From the NCBI GenBank assembly GCA_016764135.1, contig JAESSL010000411.1, positions 1-8,924 of the forward strand: a stretch of 8,924 bases of DNA, in the 5' to 3' direction. This DNA is from Alphaproteobacteria bacterium. GTDB lineage: Bacteria > Pseudomonadota > Alphaproteobacteria > UBA8366 > GCA-2717185. Of the stretch, positions 1-6,471 are shown piece after piece. The notes beneath the pieces are model-generated. The model was not told where the DNA came from and searched no databases. It worked only from the letters and a program-made list of their open reading frames with translations. Every line of letters begins with the position of its first letter. The first letter of the stretch is position 1. A program made the position numbers and the translations under genes.

Positions 1-342
1 AAGCGGTTCGGCGCCCTGCACGACAAGGTCGTTCACGCACATGGCGACAAGGTCAACGCCAACCGTATCGTGACAGTCGCATTCAATGGCGACTTTCAGT
101 TTGGTCCCAACGCCATCGGTGGCCGCAACCAGAAGCGGATCCTTGAACCCCGCCGCCTTGGGATCGAACATGCCGCCGAAGCCGCCAAGCGACACATTTG
201 CGCCCGGCCGCATGGTTGAACGCGCCAGAGGGCCGATTGCTTTGACAAGCGCATTGCCAGCGTCAATATCAACGCCAGCATCGCTGTAAGTAAGGCCCGG
301 TTTTGTTGGATCGGAAGCTATGGCGTCCTCACTGTCTTTCAC
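1..342 (-). CDS. purM: Phosphoribosylformylglycinamidine cyclo-ligase (AIR synthetase), 5' part only
   Basis: This is the N-terminal 114 codons of PurM, which closes the imidazole ring to give aminoimidazole ribotide, using ATP in cytoplasmic de novo purine synthesis. The reading frame shows LTYSDAGVDIDAGNALV (residues 17-33), GGFGGMFD (53-60), the nucleotide-binding DGVGTKLK (76-83) and HDTVGVDLVAMCVNDLVVQG (91-110). These are hallmark PurM blocks in the right order and at the usual distance from the start. I place the start at a GTG (342-340), because a stop lies in frame a short way upstream and no ATG lies between; an in-frame TTG at 386-384 is the only other candidate. No clear Shine-Dalgarno is visible before the GTG, so the exact start is uncertain. 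The gene is truncated by the window edge and is divergent from the DUF2066 gene, with about 44 bases between the starts. Confidence 0.95.
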   Translation of the reverse strand, partial: MKDSEDAIASDPTKPGLTYSDAGVDIDAGNALVKAIGPLARSTMRPGANVSLGGFGGMFDPKAAGFKDPLLVAATDGVGTKLKVAIECDCHDTVGVDLVAMCVNDLVVQGAEPL

Positions 343-386
343 GATATAAAAGCGGCCAGAAGATACTTCATCCGGGATGGTTTGCA

Positions 387-1508
387 ATGCCGCAAAATTT
401 CATCCGCCGCCTTCCATTCGCGGCGTTCGCTTACGTTCTTTTTCTGTCCATAGCAGCCTCGGCGGCGGAACGCGATGCGTTTCGTGTCGACGGCGTCGAA
501 ATAAACGCGCAAGCGGGCGATGAACTCGCGGCGAAGTCCCTAGGATTAACGAAGGGAAAACAGGCCGCCCTGCGGCTGTTGCTGCAACGACTCGCCGCCA
601 TACGCGACTATGACCGCCTACCCGACGCCAATACGAAAACCTTGAATTCGCTTATCCGCGACTTCTCACTGGTCGGCGAACGGTTTGGCGGCGGGCGCTA
701 TCTCGCCAGTTTGACGGTCCGGTTTAATCCGTCGCAAGTCCGCGCGTTGCTGCGCAAAGCTGGTATTCCCTTCGCGGAAACGCAATCCCGACCCATTCTG
801 GTCCTGCCCGTATACCAGAGACACGGCGCCGATCTACTTTGGGACAACCCGAATCCGTGGTTCGACGCCTGGCGCCGCGCAGTTGAGGGCAATCCCCAAA
901 ATGATCAGAGTCTCCTGCCGTTGATATTGCCCCGAGGGGACTTTTCCGATCTTACGGTGATAAGCGCCGCGCAGGCGTCAAGCGGCGTCGCCCAAAAGTT
1001 GGCCGCGATCATGCGCAAATATGATGCGGCGGGCGTCTTGATTCCCGTAGCGTCGCCAAGCGCAACGGTGACGGCGACGACGTTAAAAGTCTCGATAATG
1101 CGGTTTGGCGGGGATCTGGACGGCGTCGCCCCGCCGCCGCGCCCCCTCGAATTTGAAACTCAGCCAGACGAGTCGCAACCAGACGCTTTATTGCGCGCAG
1201 CGACGCAGGTAATTGCAAACGCCGTGGAAACCTGGAAATCGGCGAATATGCTGACCAGCGGCGCCGAGCGAAGTTTGCAGGTCATCGCGCCTCTCACGGA
1301 TTTTAAAAGCTGGCTCACCCTTCGCCGCCGTCTGGACCGGGTCGCGTCGCTCATTAAAATTAATATCGCCCGATTGTCGATTAAAGAAGCGACGTTGGCG
1401 CTACGGTTTCGAGGCGACGCCGCTCAATTGAAAATCGCCATGGCGCAACGTAATCTTGACTTGTCATATTCCAATGACGCGTCAAGTTGGATACTGCGGT
1501 TGCGCTAA
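387..1508 (+). CDS. DUF2066 domain-containing protein, probably exported
   Basis: A 373-residue protein of the DUF2066 family; the molecular function is unknown. The N-terminus is a plausible Sec signal peptide: positive residues R7-R8, a hydrophobic stretch from about 9 to 23, and an ASA/AERD cleavage site after residue 26, which points to the periplasm or an envelope anchor. The mature part begins FRVDGVEINAQAGDEL and contains a run of charged helices (GKQAALRLLLQRLAA), a YLASLTVRFNP strand and an RPILVLPVY segment, all typical of this family. The last 70 residues look like a small alpha/beta domain (LTDFKSWLTLRRRL to the C-terminus). I chose the ATG at 387 rather than one at 303 because the signal peptide begins there. 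GGGATGG just upstream (374-380) is only a weak ribosome-binding site. The family assignment rests on recognised sequence pattern plus the neighbours purM, phosphatidyltransferase, PerM and Hda. Confidence 0.85.
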   Translation: MPQNFIRRLPFAAFAYVLFLSIAASAAERDAFRVDGVEINAQAGDELAAKSLGLTKGKQAALRLLLQRLAAIRDYDRLPDANTKTLNSLIRDFSLVGERFGGGRYLASLTVRFNPSQVRALLRKAGIPFAETQSRPILVLPVYQRHGADLLWDNPNPWFDAWRRAVEGNPQNDQSLLPLILPRGDFSDLTVISAAQASSGVAQKLAAIMRKYDAAGVLIPVASPSATVTATTLKVSIMRFGGDLDGVAPPPRPLEFETQPDESQPDALLRAATQVIANAVETWKSANMLTSGAERSLQVIAPLTDFKSWLTLRRRLDRVASLIKINIARLSIKEATLALRFRGDAAQLKIAMAQRNLDLSYSNDASSWILRLR

Positions 1509-1522
1509 TCGATCCCACTCCA

Positions 1523-1594
1523 GGAATCTGATCGTTACTCGTCCTTGGAATCTGACTGTTACCCGCCCGTGAAATCCGACTGTTAAAAATCAAA
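1523..1594. repeat. Three-copy 24-base imperfect tandem repeat
   Basis: Three adjacent units of exactly 24 bases lie at 1523-1546, 1547-1570 and 1571-1594. The shared core is GGAATCTGACTGTTAC: unit 1 has ATC for the ACT, unit 3 starts GAAATCC and loses similarity after its TGTTA. They begin 15 bases after the stop of the DUF2066 gene and end about 60 bases before the phosphatidyltransferase. I see no dyad that would make this a classical terminator. Function is unknown; decay of the outer copies suggests an old slippage product or a row of protein-binding sites. Confidence 0.75.
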
Positions 1595-1604
1595 CACCAT
1601 CGTT

Positions 1605-1610
1605 TAAAAT
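1605..1610 (+). promoter_or_regulatory. Possible -10 element for the phosphatidyltransferase operon
   Basis: TAAAAT lies in an AT-rich pocket of the 144-base gap and would put a transcription start near 1617, shortly before the gene. No good -35 box lies 16-18 bases upstream (the closest is GTTAAA at 1582-1587), so this is a weak call. Confidence 0.25.
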
Positions 1611-1652
1611 AGCCTAGAGTTAGAGGATTGGCGACAAGTGAGGCCGATTACA

Positions 1653-2267
1653 ATGTTGGAAAACACGCCAAACCTGATCACGCTCGCGCGTATTTGCGCG
1701 GTGCCGTTGCTCATATGGCTGATCCTGGCGGACCAGCTTGCGACAGCGTTTTGGGTATTTGTGGCCGCCGGCGTTTCTGACGCGCTCGACGGATATATCG
1801 CCAAACGGTTTAATCTCGTCACGCGTCTGGGTGCCTTCATGGACCCGATTGCAGATAAGGCGCTCCTCGTCGCGGCGTTCATTACGCTGGGCCATGCAGG
1901 CCATATCGAGTCATGGCTGGTGATTCTCGTGGTGTTTCGAGACGTCCTGATTATTGGCGGGGTCGTGTTGTATTACATCTTGGGCCGCCATGTTGAAATG
2001 AACCCGCTCCTGATCAGCAAGGCCAATACGCTCATGCAAATTGTGCTGGTCTCGACGGTTCTGGCCGAGATCGGGATTGGTTTTCCTGAAACCGACTATA
2101 TCCCGATATTGTCCTATATCGTCGCAATCACGACAGTTGCGTCCGGTGGCGCCTATCTGTACCAGGGCATTTTCGGTGTTCGCGTGTCGCCTCGCTGGCC
2201 GCTGGACCAATGGATCAATCGGACCTCGCAACAACGCGCGGCCCCTCGCGCAAAGAGTAACCAATGA
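1653..2267 (+). CDS. CDP-alcohol phosphatidyltransferase family protein
   Basis: An integral membrane enzyme of the class that moves a phosphatidyl group from CDP-diacylglycerol to an alcohol (PgsA/PssA-like); 204 residues from this start. The family signature is clear: D43-A-L-D46-G47-x2-A50-K51 followed by G60-x3-D64-x3-D68, the metal-binding and catalytic motif, with Lys in place of the usual Arg after Ala. The N-terminal PNLITLARI is typical of PgsA-like members, so glycerol-3-phosphate is a likely acceptor, but the motif does not fix the substrate and the chromosomal pgsA is often found elsewhere in this class. The ATG at 1653 puts PNLIT at the usual distance from the N-terminus. A GTG at 1638 with AGAGGA 10 bases upstream is a real alternative, adding five residues. 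The stop overlaps the next start (ATGA, 2264-2267), indicating an operon with the transporter. Confidence 0.9.
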   Translation: MLENTPNLITLARICAVPLLIWLILADQLATAFWVFVAAGVSDALDGYIAKRFNLVTRLGAFMDPIADKALLVAAFITLGHAGHIESWLVILVVFRDVLIIGGVVLYYILGRHVEMNPLLISKANTLMQIVLVSTVLAEIGIGFPETDYIPILSYIVAITTVASGGAYLYQGIFGVRVSPRWPLDQWINRTSQQRAAPRAKSNQ

Positions 2268-3376
2268 CTGTTCGCCAACAGGCCACGACCTGGACGATCG
2301 CAATCGCGGCGTTCCTGGGTGTTTTGTATGTACTGGGAGATGTTTTGACGCCCTTCGTGGCGGGCATGGCGATCGCTTATCTGCTAGACCCGGCCTGCGA
2401 CAAACTGGAGCGGATGGGATGCTCCCGCACGCTCTCGACAAGTATAATTACCGGCGCGTTTTTTATCCTGATGACTCTGTTGCTTTTGCTGCTGGCGCCC
2501 CTGGTAACGGCGCAACTTGTCGATTTTGCACAGAAAGTTCCGCAATACATCACCATCCTGCAGGAAAAAGCGGTCTTCCTTATGGGACTTCTTGAAAACC
2601 GGCTTGGCCCGGATGAGCTGACCCAGCTCCGCGACATGTTCGGGTCGCTTTCCAGCGGCGCCGTCAAATTTCTACTGAGCGTCGTCGGTGGGGTCGCCAG
2701 CGGCGTTGAATCACTCCTGACCCTCGTTTCTCTGGCGCTCATTACGCCGATCGTCACCTTTTATCTGTTACGGGACTGGGACCATATGGTGGCGAAGATC
2801 GACGGGTGGCTACCCCGTGGCAGCGCCGACGTCATTCGGACCCAAATCGGGCTGGTCAACGAAACCCTGTCCGGGTTTGCGCGCGGACAGGCGATGGTTT
2901 GCATCATTCTGGGCTTGTTTTACGGCGTTGCGCTGATGCTGGCCGGGTTGGATTTCGGTTTCATCGTCGGCTTTCTAACAGGCCTGATTTCCTTCGTTCC
3001 CTATTTTGGCATGTTGGTCGGGTTCGTCGCGGGCGTCTCCATCGCCATCGCCCAGTTTGGAGAAGTCGGCCCCGTCGTCATCGTCGCGGTAATATTCGCC
3101 GTCGGTCAGGTCCTGGAGGGCAACATCCTCACGCCGAAGCTGGTGGGGGAACGGGTCGGGCTTCACGCCGTATGGATCATCTTCGCGTTGCTCGCAGGCG
3201 GCTCGCTGCTGGGCTTTGTGGGCATCCTTCTGGCGGTGCCTCTGATGGCTGTCATCGGGGTTCTCGCACGCTTCTCACTGGAGCAATATTTGCGCTCTCC
3301 CCTCTACGGCGCCCCGGCCACGGTGGAACCGCCCGCCGACACACCGTCGAGCGCCCCGGACGAGAAGACTTCGTGA
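2264..3376 (+). CDS. AI-2E/PerM family transporter
   Basis: A 370-residue polytopic membrane protein of the AI-2E exporter/PerM (UPF0118) family. The expected layout is present: two hydrophobic segments at the N-terminus (about 10-40 and 60-82), a soluble helical stretch (about 85-135), a segment at 150-168, then a dense hydrophobic core from 210 to 337. Family landmarks are SFVPYFG (243-249), LEGNILTPKLVGERVGLHAV (284-303) and GFVGILLAVPLMAV (317-330). Family members include the E. coli AI-2 exporter TqsA and Na+/H+ antiporter-like proteins, so the substrate here cannot be named. The C-terminal 25 residues are proline-rich and polar, likely cytoplasmic. The gene overlaps the gene on each side by 4 bases, implying translational coupling with the phosphatidyltransferase and the Hda-like gene. 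Confidence 0.92.
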   Translation: MTVRQQATTWTIAIAAFLGVLYVLGDVLTPFVAGMAIAYLLDPACDKLERMGCSRTLSTSIITGAFFILMTLLLLLLAPLVTAQLVDFAQKVPQYITILQEKAVFLMGLLENRLGPDELTQLRDMFGSLSSGAVKFLLSVVGGVASGVESLLTLVSLALITPIVTFYLLRDWDHMVAKIDGWLPRGSADVIRTQIGLVNETLSGFARGQAMVCIILGLFYGVALMLAGLDFGFIVGFLTGLISFVPYFGMLVGFVAGVSIAIAQFGEVGPVVIVAVIFAVGQVLEGNILTPKLVGERVGLHAVWIIFALLAGGSLLGFVGILLAVPLMAVIGVLARFSLEQYLRSPLYGAPATVEPPADTPSSAPDEKTS

Positions 3377-4032
3377 GCGCTCAACTGGCGTTTGATCTAC
3401 GCCGCCGCCCCGCCCTGGACGCCGATGACTTTCTGATCGCGCCCTGCAATCAGGATGCCGTCGCCTGGTTGGATCATTGGCCCAATTGGCCGGCGCCGCT
3501 CCTAACGCTGTATGGTCCCCGCGCTTGCGGCAAAACACACTTGGCCCATGTCTGGCGAAATCGTTCCAGAGCGGTCTTCCTGAAGTTGGACGCGGTATCG
3601 AAACAGTCCCCCTATGACGCGCTTGGCGACAACGCCGCGTGCATTATCGAAAACGTGGATGGCGGCGACGCCCTGGACGAAACCGCCCTGTTTCATTTGT
3701 ACAACGCCGCGCGGGACAAAGGGGGGCACATTCTCCTCACCGCGACCACAGCGCCCGCTACCTGGACGTTGAATTTGCCGGATCTCCGTTCTCGGCTCGT
3801 CGCGGCGCCCACTGCAGCGATTGGCGCGCCAGACGATGCGGTGTTGGGGGGCGTGTTGGTCAAGCTGTTTCAGGACCGACAATTACGGGTGGAACCGGAC
3901 GTATTGTCCTATATTCTGATCCGCATGGAGCGCTCCTTCGACGCAGCGCTCGCCATCGTTGACGCGTTGGACACCGCCGCCATGGCCGCCCAACGAACTA
4001 TCACCATACCTTTCGCGCGCAAAATTCTGTAG
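3373..4032 (+). CDS. hdaA: HdaA-like DnaA-related AAA+ ATPase, regulator of replication initiation
   Basis: A 219-residue DnaA-like AAA+ protein without the DnaA DNA-binding domain, matching Hda/HdaA, which with the beta sliding clamp stimulates ATP hydrolysis by DnaA and prevents re-initiation. The N-terminus holds QLAFDL (4-9), resembling the clamp-binding motif of this family. Walker A is GPRACGKT (48-55). The Walker B region reads CIIENVD (90-96), with a sensor-1-like LLTATT (121-126) and a sensor-2-like RMERSF (184-189). The start is a GTG whose last bases overlap the transporter stop (GTGA, 3373-3376). The reading frame remains open far upstream, but that part only shadows the transporter gene. 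In many alphaproteobacteria I would expect ppk next; here an unrelated oxidoreductase operon follows. The alternative, a DnaA-related protein of other function, is less likely given length and neighbours. Confidence 0.88.
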   Translation: MSAQLAFDLRRRPALDADDFLIAPCNQDAVAWLDHWPNWPAPLLTLYGPRACGKTHLAHVWRNRSRAVFLKLDAVSKQSPYDALGDNAACIIENVDGGDALDETALFHLYNAARDKGGHILLTATTAPATWTLNLPDLRSRLVAAPTAAIGAPDDAVLGGVLVKLFQDRQLRVEPDVLSYILIRMERSFDAALAIVDALDTAAMAAQRTITIPFARKIL

Positions 4033-4094
4033 CGCCTCACGAGACCATTCAATAACAAACGAACCACAAAAAAATCGACAAGGGAGAGACCAAA

Positions 4095-4874
4095 ATGGAT
4101 TTAGAAATCGCTGGCCGGAAAGCCATTATCTGCGCCGCCTCCAAGGGGTCGGGCCGCGCCTGCGCCATGTCGCTGGGCCGCGAAGGCGTTGAATTAGTCA
4201 TCAACTCACGCACCGCAGCGGATCTGGAAGCCACAGCGGAGGAGATTCGCAAGGATTCCGGCGCGAAGGTGACAACAGTCGCCTGCAACATCACCACCGC
4301 CGAAGGCCAGGCCATGGTGCTGAAAGCTTGCCCGGACCCGGATATTCTGGTGAACAACGCTGGTGGCCCGCCCCCGGGCGATTTTCGCGACTGGGACCGC
4401 GATGTCTGGATCGCTGCGGTTGACGCCAACATGCTTACGCCCATTTTTCTCATCAAGGCCACCATCGACGGCATGATCGAGCGTAAATTCGGGCGGATCG
4501 TCAACATCACATCCTCCACGGTCAAAAGTCCGATCGATGTCCTCGGATTGTCAAATGGCGCGCGCGCCGGATTGACCGGATTTGTCGCCGGGCTGGCCCG
4601 AAAAACCGTTCAGCACAATGTAACGATCAATGGCTTGCTGCCGGGACCGTTCGACACCGATCGCCTGCGCACCAATCTTCGCAAAGCCGCAGATCGCGTC
4701 GGCGCCACCTATGACGAAATGTACGCAAAACGCGCCGCCGACAATCCGGCGAAACGCGTTGGCGACCCCTATGAATTTGGTGAAACCTGCGCGTTTTTGT
4801 GCGGCAAGCATGCGGGCTTTATCAATGGCCAGAATCTGGTCATGGATGGCGGTTCCTTTAACAGCACAATGTAA
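4095..4874 (+). CDS. Atypical short-chain dehydrogenase/reductase (SDR)
   Basis: A 259-residue SDR-fold protein resembling the FabG-like subgroup that departs from the standard motifs. The cofactor loop is AASKGSGR (14-21) instead of TGxxxGIG, followed by NSRT (37-40), where an Arg would favour NADP(H). The structural NNAGG (87-91) and the serine region NITSS (137-141, S140 likely catalytic) are intact. The canonical YxxxK reads S153-N-G-A-R157, so both the catalytic Tyr and Lys are replaced. LLPGPFDT (181-188) and the C-terminal NGQNLVMDGGSF match the fold. I recall this S/R pattern from a conserved SDR subgroup, so it is probably not a sequencing error. Oxidoreductase activity is therefore unproven and the substrate is unknown. 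GGGAG (4082-4086) lies 8 bases before the ATG. The 2-hydroxyacid dehydrogenase follows 42 bases later, probably in one operon. Confidence 0.88.
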   Translation: MDLEIAGRKAIICAASKGSGRACAMSLGREGVELVINSRTAADLEATAEEIRKDSGAKVTTVACNITTAEGQAMVLKACPDPDILVNNAGGPPPGDFRDWDRDVWIAAVDANMLTPIFLIKATIDGMIERKFGRIVNITSSTVKSPIDVLGLSNGARAGLTGFVAGLARKTVQHNVTINGLLPGPFDTDRLRTNLRKAADRVGATYDEMYAKRAADNPAKRVGDPYEFGETCAFLCGKHAGFINGQNLVMDGGSFNSTM

Positions 4875-4916
4875 GCCAGAGCTAAAAACGTCGGCACGGA
4901 CAAAGGAGAATTTCGC

Positions 4917-5975
4917 ATGAGCACGCTGAACATTTTGAGCATCCAGCGTCTGTCCGACGCCGAACGCGCCCAGATCGAGGCGGTCGACGACTCTATCTCG
5001 TTGACCGTCGCCGGCGGCTGGTTTGATGGCGAGATCCGCGAAACCTGGCCAGAATTCGCCTCGAACCGGTATCTGCCGCCGACGTCAAATGGCGAAGGAA
5101 CGCGAGAAGAACGGGATAAGTTACTGGCCGGCGCCGAAGTTATTCTTGGCGGCTGGCCGTTTCCGTTTGATCTGCGCGCCCGCGCCACGGCGTTGAAATG
5201 GTTTCACCAACAACCCGCCGGCGCCAGCAATCTACTCAAGAGCGACCTCTGGGGCAGCGACGTCGCCGTCACCACGTCACGAGGATACGGCAACACCTTG
5301 GGGATCGGCGAATATGTTCTCGCCAGCATCTTTCATTTCGCCAAGAGCTTCAACTGGGCAGAACGCGACCGCGCCGCTGGCGCTTTTGACCATCGCAGCC
5401 TTAATCCACTGGTCGTTTCAGGCAAAACCGTATGCGTTATCGGCGCAGGCGGGATTGGGCTTGATGTTGGGCGGATTTGCGCCGCAATCGGTATGCGCGT
5501 CATTGGCACAAGACGCACCGTCGTCAATGGCGCCCCCCTGCCAGAAGGTTATTCAGAACTAAAGCGCCCGGAGCATTTGACCGCCATGCTGGCGGAGGCT
5601 GACTTTGTCGCCGTCTGTTGCCAATGGACGCCGGAGACCGAGACGCTCCTCAACGCCGACGCGTTCAACGCCATGAAACCCGGCGCCGTGCTCATCAATG
5701 TCGCGCGTGGCGAGATTATCGACGAAGACGCGCTGGTTGACGCGCTGGCGACAGGTCATCTGCGCGGCGCGGCGCTGGACGTCTATGTTGGCGAATTTGA
5801 CGGCCCCCCGGATGCGCGTCTTTGGAACGATCCTCGCGTTCTGATCACGCCGCATAATTCAGGCGCCACCGATATCGGCAACCGCCGCACCATCGAAATA
5901 TTCTGCCGCAACCTGCGCGCTTATCTGGATGGCGGAAACCTGGAAAACCGGATCGACTGGGACAACTGGTATTAA
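4917..5975 (+). CDS. D-isomer-specific 2-hydroxyacid dehydrogenase
   Basis: A 352-residue member of the D-2-hydroxyacid dehydrogenase family, which interconverts 2-hydroxy acids and 2-oxo acids with NAD(P)H. The cofactor loop is GAGGIG (176-181), followed after the second strand by GTRR (197-200); lack of the usual Asp and presence of Arg suggests NADP(H), as in glyoxylate/hydroxypyruvate reductases. The catalytic triad is visible as R264 (NVARGEIID), E293 (LDVYVGEFDG) and H313 (ITPHNSG), with normal spacing. The substrate-binding half is divergent (about 1-120), so the substrate cannot be named; the fold excludes a simple assignment to SerA because there is no ACT domain. AGGAG (4904-4908) stands 8 bases before the ATG. 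It follows the SDR gene closely; no clear terminator hairpin follows in the 127 bases to the ArsR gene. Confidence 0.92.
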   Translation: MSTLNILSIQRLSDAERAQIEAVDDSISLTVAGGWFDGEIRETWPEFASNRYLPPTSNGEGTREERDKLLAGAEVILGGWPFPFDLRARATALKWFHQQPAGASNLLKSDLWGSDVAVTTSRGYGNTLGIGEYVLASIFHFAKSFNWAERDRAAGAFDHRSLNPLVVSGKTVCVIGAGGIGLDVGRICAAIGMRVIGTRRTVVNGAPLPEGYSELKRPEHLTAMLAEADFVAVCCQWTPETETLLNADAFNAMKPGAVLINVARGEIIDEDALVDALATGHLRGAALDVYVGEFDGPPDARLWNDPRVLITPHNSGATDIGNRRTIEIFCRNLRAYLDGGNLENRIDWDNWY

Positions 5976-6085
5976 ACGCCAGACCCGCATTTCGCTCTAC
6001 CCAACCAGCAATCGCGACAACTCGATGTAAGCATCCACGGGGTAAACGCCCACTGGCTAAACACCTGTTGACGTCGCTGCGTTTT

Positions 6086-6126
6086 TATATAACCATATAG
6101 TTATGGAACATTTAAGTTATATAACC
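6086..6126 (+). promoter_or_regulatory. Probable ArsR-type operator overlapping promoter and start codon
   Basis: A 16-base dyad, ATAACCATATAGTTAT (6089-6104), matches its own reverse complement at 14 of 16 positions and ends on the first two bases of the repressor's ATG. A second, perfect dyad GTTATATAAC (6116-6125) lies inside codons 5-8. The 10-mer TTATATAACC occurs at 6085-6094 and again at 6117-6126, 32 bases apart. TATAAC (6088-6093) could serve as the -10; TTGACG (6068-6073) is the best -35 but the spacer is only 14. The layout suggests autorepression. Confidence 0.55.
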
Positions 6127-6471
6127 TCGCAACCTAACCTCGATGCGATTTTCTCAGCGCTCGCGGACCCGACGCGACGGGCGATATTGTCCCGACTTGC
6201 GGACGGTCAGGCGTCGGTCAATGAAATTGCAGCGCCTTTTGACATTAGCCAACCAGCGGTTTCCAGGCATTTAAAGGTGCTGGAGCGAGCGGGACTCATT
6301 GAGCGGGATATTGACGAACAACGCCGCCCCGCACGGCTGAAAGCCGAAAAACTGGCGGCGGCGGCCGACTGGATCGCCGAGTTCAAAGCGTTTTGGGGAA
6401 CGAGCTTCGATCAGCTCAACGGCGTCCTTCTGCAGATGAAAAATACAAACACAAAGGAAGACGACAAATGA
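6103..6471 (+). CDS. ArsR-family winged-helix transcriptional regulator
   Basis: A 122-residue DNA-binding repressor. LDAIFSALADPTRRAILSRL (13-32) is the typical opening of the AHSA1-linked ArsR subgroup; the helix-turn-helix spans about 37-61 with recognition helix ISQPAVSRHLKVL (48-60), and the wing is around ERDIDEQRRPARL (67-79). The ELCVCDL-type metal site of arsenic and cadmium sensors is absent (SVNEIAAPF here), so metal sensing is not supported; the ligand is unknown. No upstream in-frame ATG or GTG exists before a stop at 6058 and the next Met is near the C-terminus, so the ATG at 6103 is almost forced. It has no Shine-Dalgarno and sits about 10 bases after a -10-like box, compatible with a leaderless message. 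The stop overlaps the SRPBCC gene (ATGA, 6468-6471), indicating co-expression. Confidence 0.93.
   Translation: MEHLSYITSQPNLDAIFSALADPTRRAILSRLADGQASVNEIAAPFDISQPAVSRHLKVLERAGLIERDIDEQRRPARLKAEKLAAAADWIAEFKAFWGTSFDQLNGVLLQMKNTNTKEDDK

Noticed and set aside
1381..1593. Leftward 70-codon open frame reading through the tandem repeat with an 8-residue periodic peptide
   Set aside because: The periodicity follows from the 24-base repeat; the rest is antisense to the DUF2066 gene and no ribosome-binding site or recognisable domain supports it.
1523..1594. CRISPR-like array
   Set aside because: The three units are contiguous with no spacers, are imperfect, and no cas genes are in the window.
1911..2441. 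Leftward 176-codon open frame
   Set aside because: It lies antisense to the phosphatidyltransferase and PerM genes, which have clear family motifs; it shows no domain of its own.
2806..3372. Upstream extension of the HdaA reading frame
   Set aside because: It is out of frame within the PerM-family gene, is rich in Arg and Gly as shadow frames are, and the family N-terminus with the clamp motif begins at 3373.
6001..6067. Terminator after the 2-hydroxyacid dehydrogenase gene
   Set aside because: Only a 3-base pairing around GGGGTAAACGCCC is visible, with no T-run.
6103..6471. Metal-sensing arsenic-type repressor
   Set aside because: The CxC metal-binding motif of that class is missing and the partner is an AHSA1-domain protein instead of an arsenic resistance gene.
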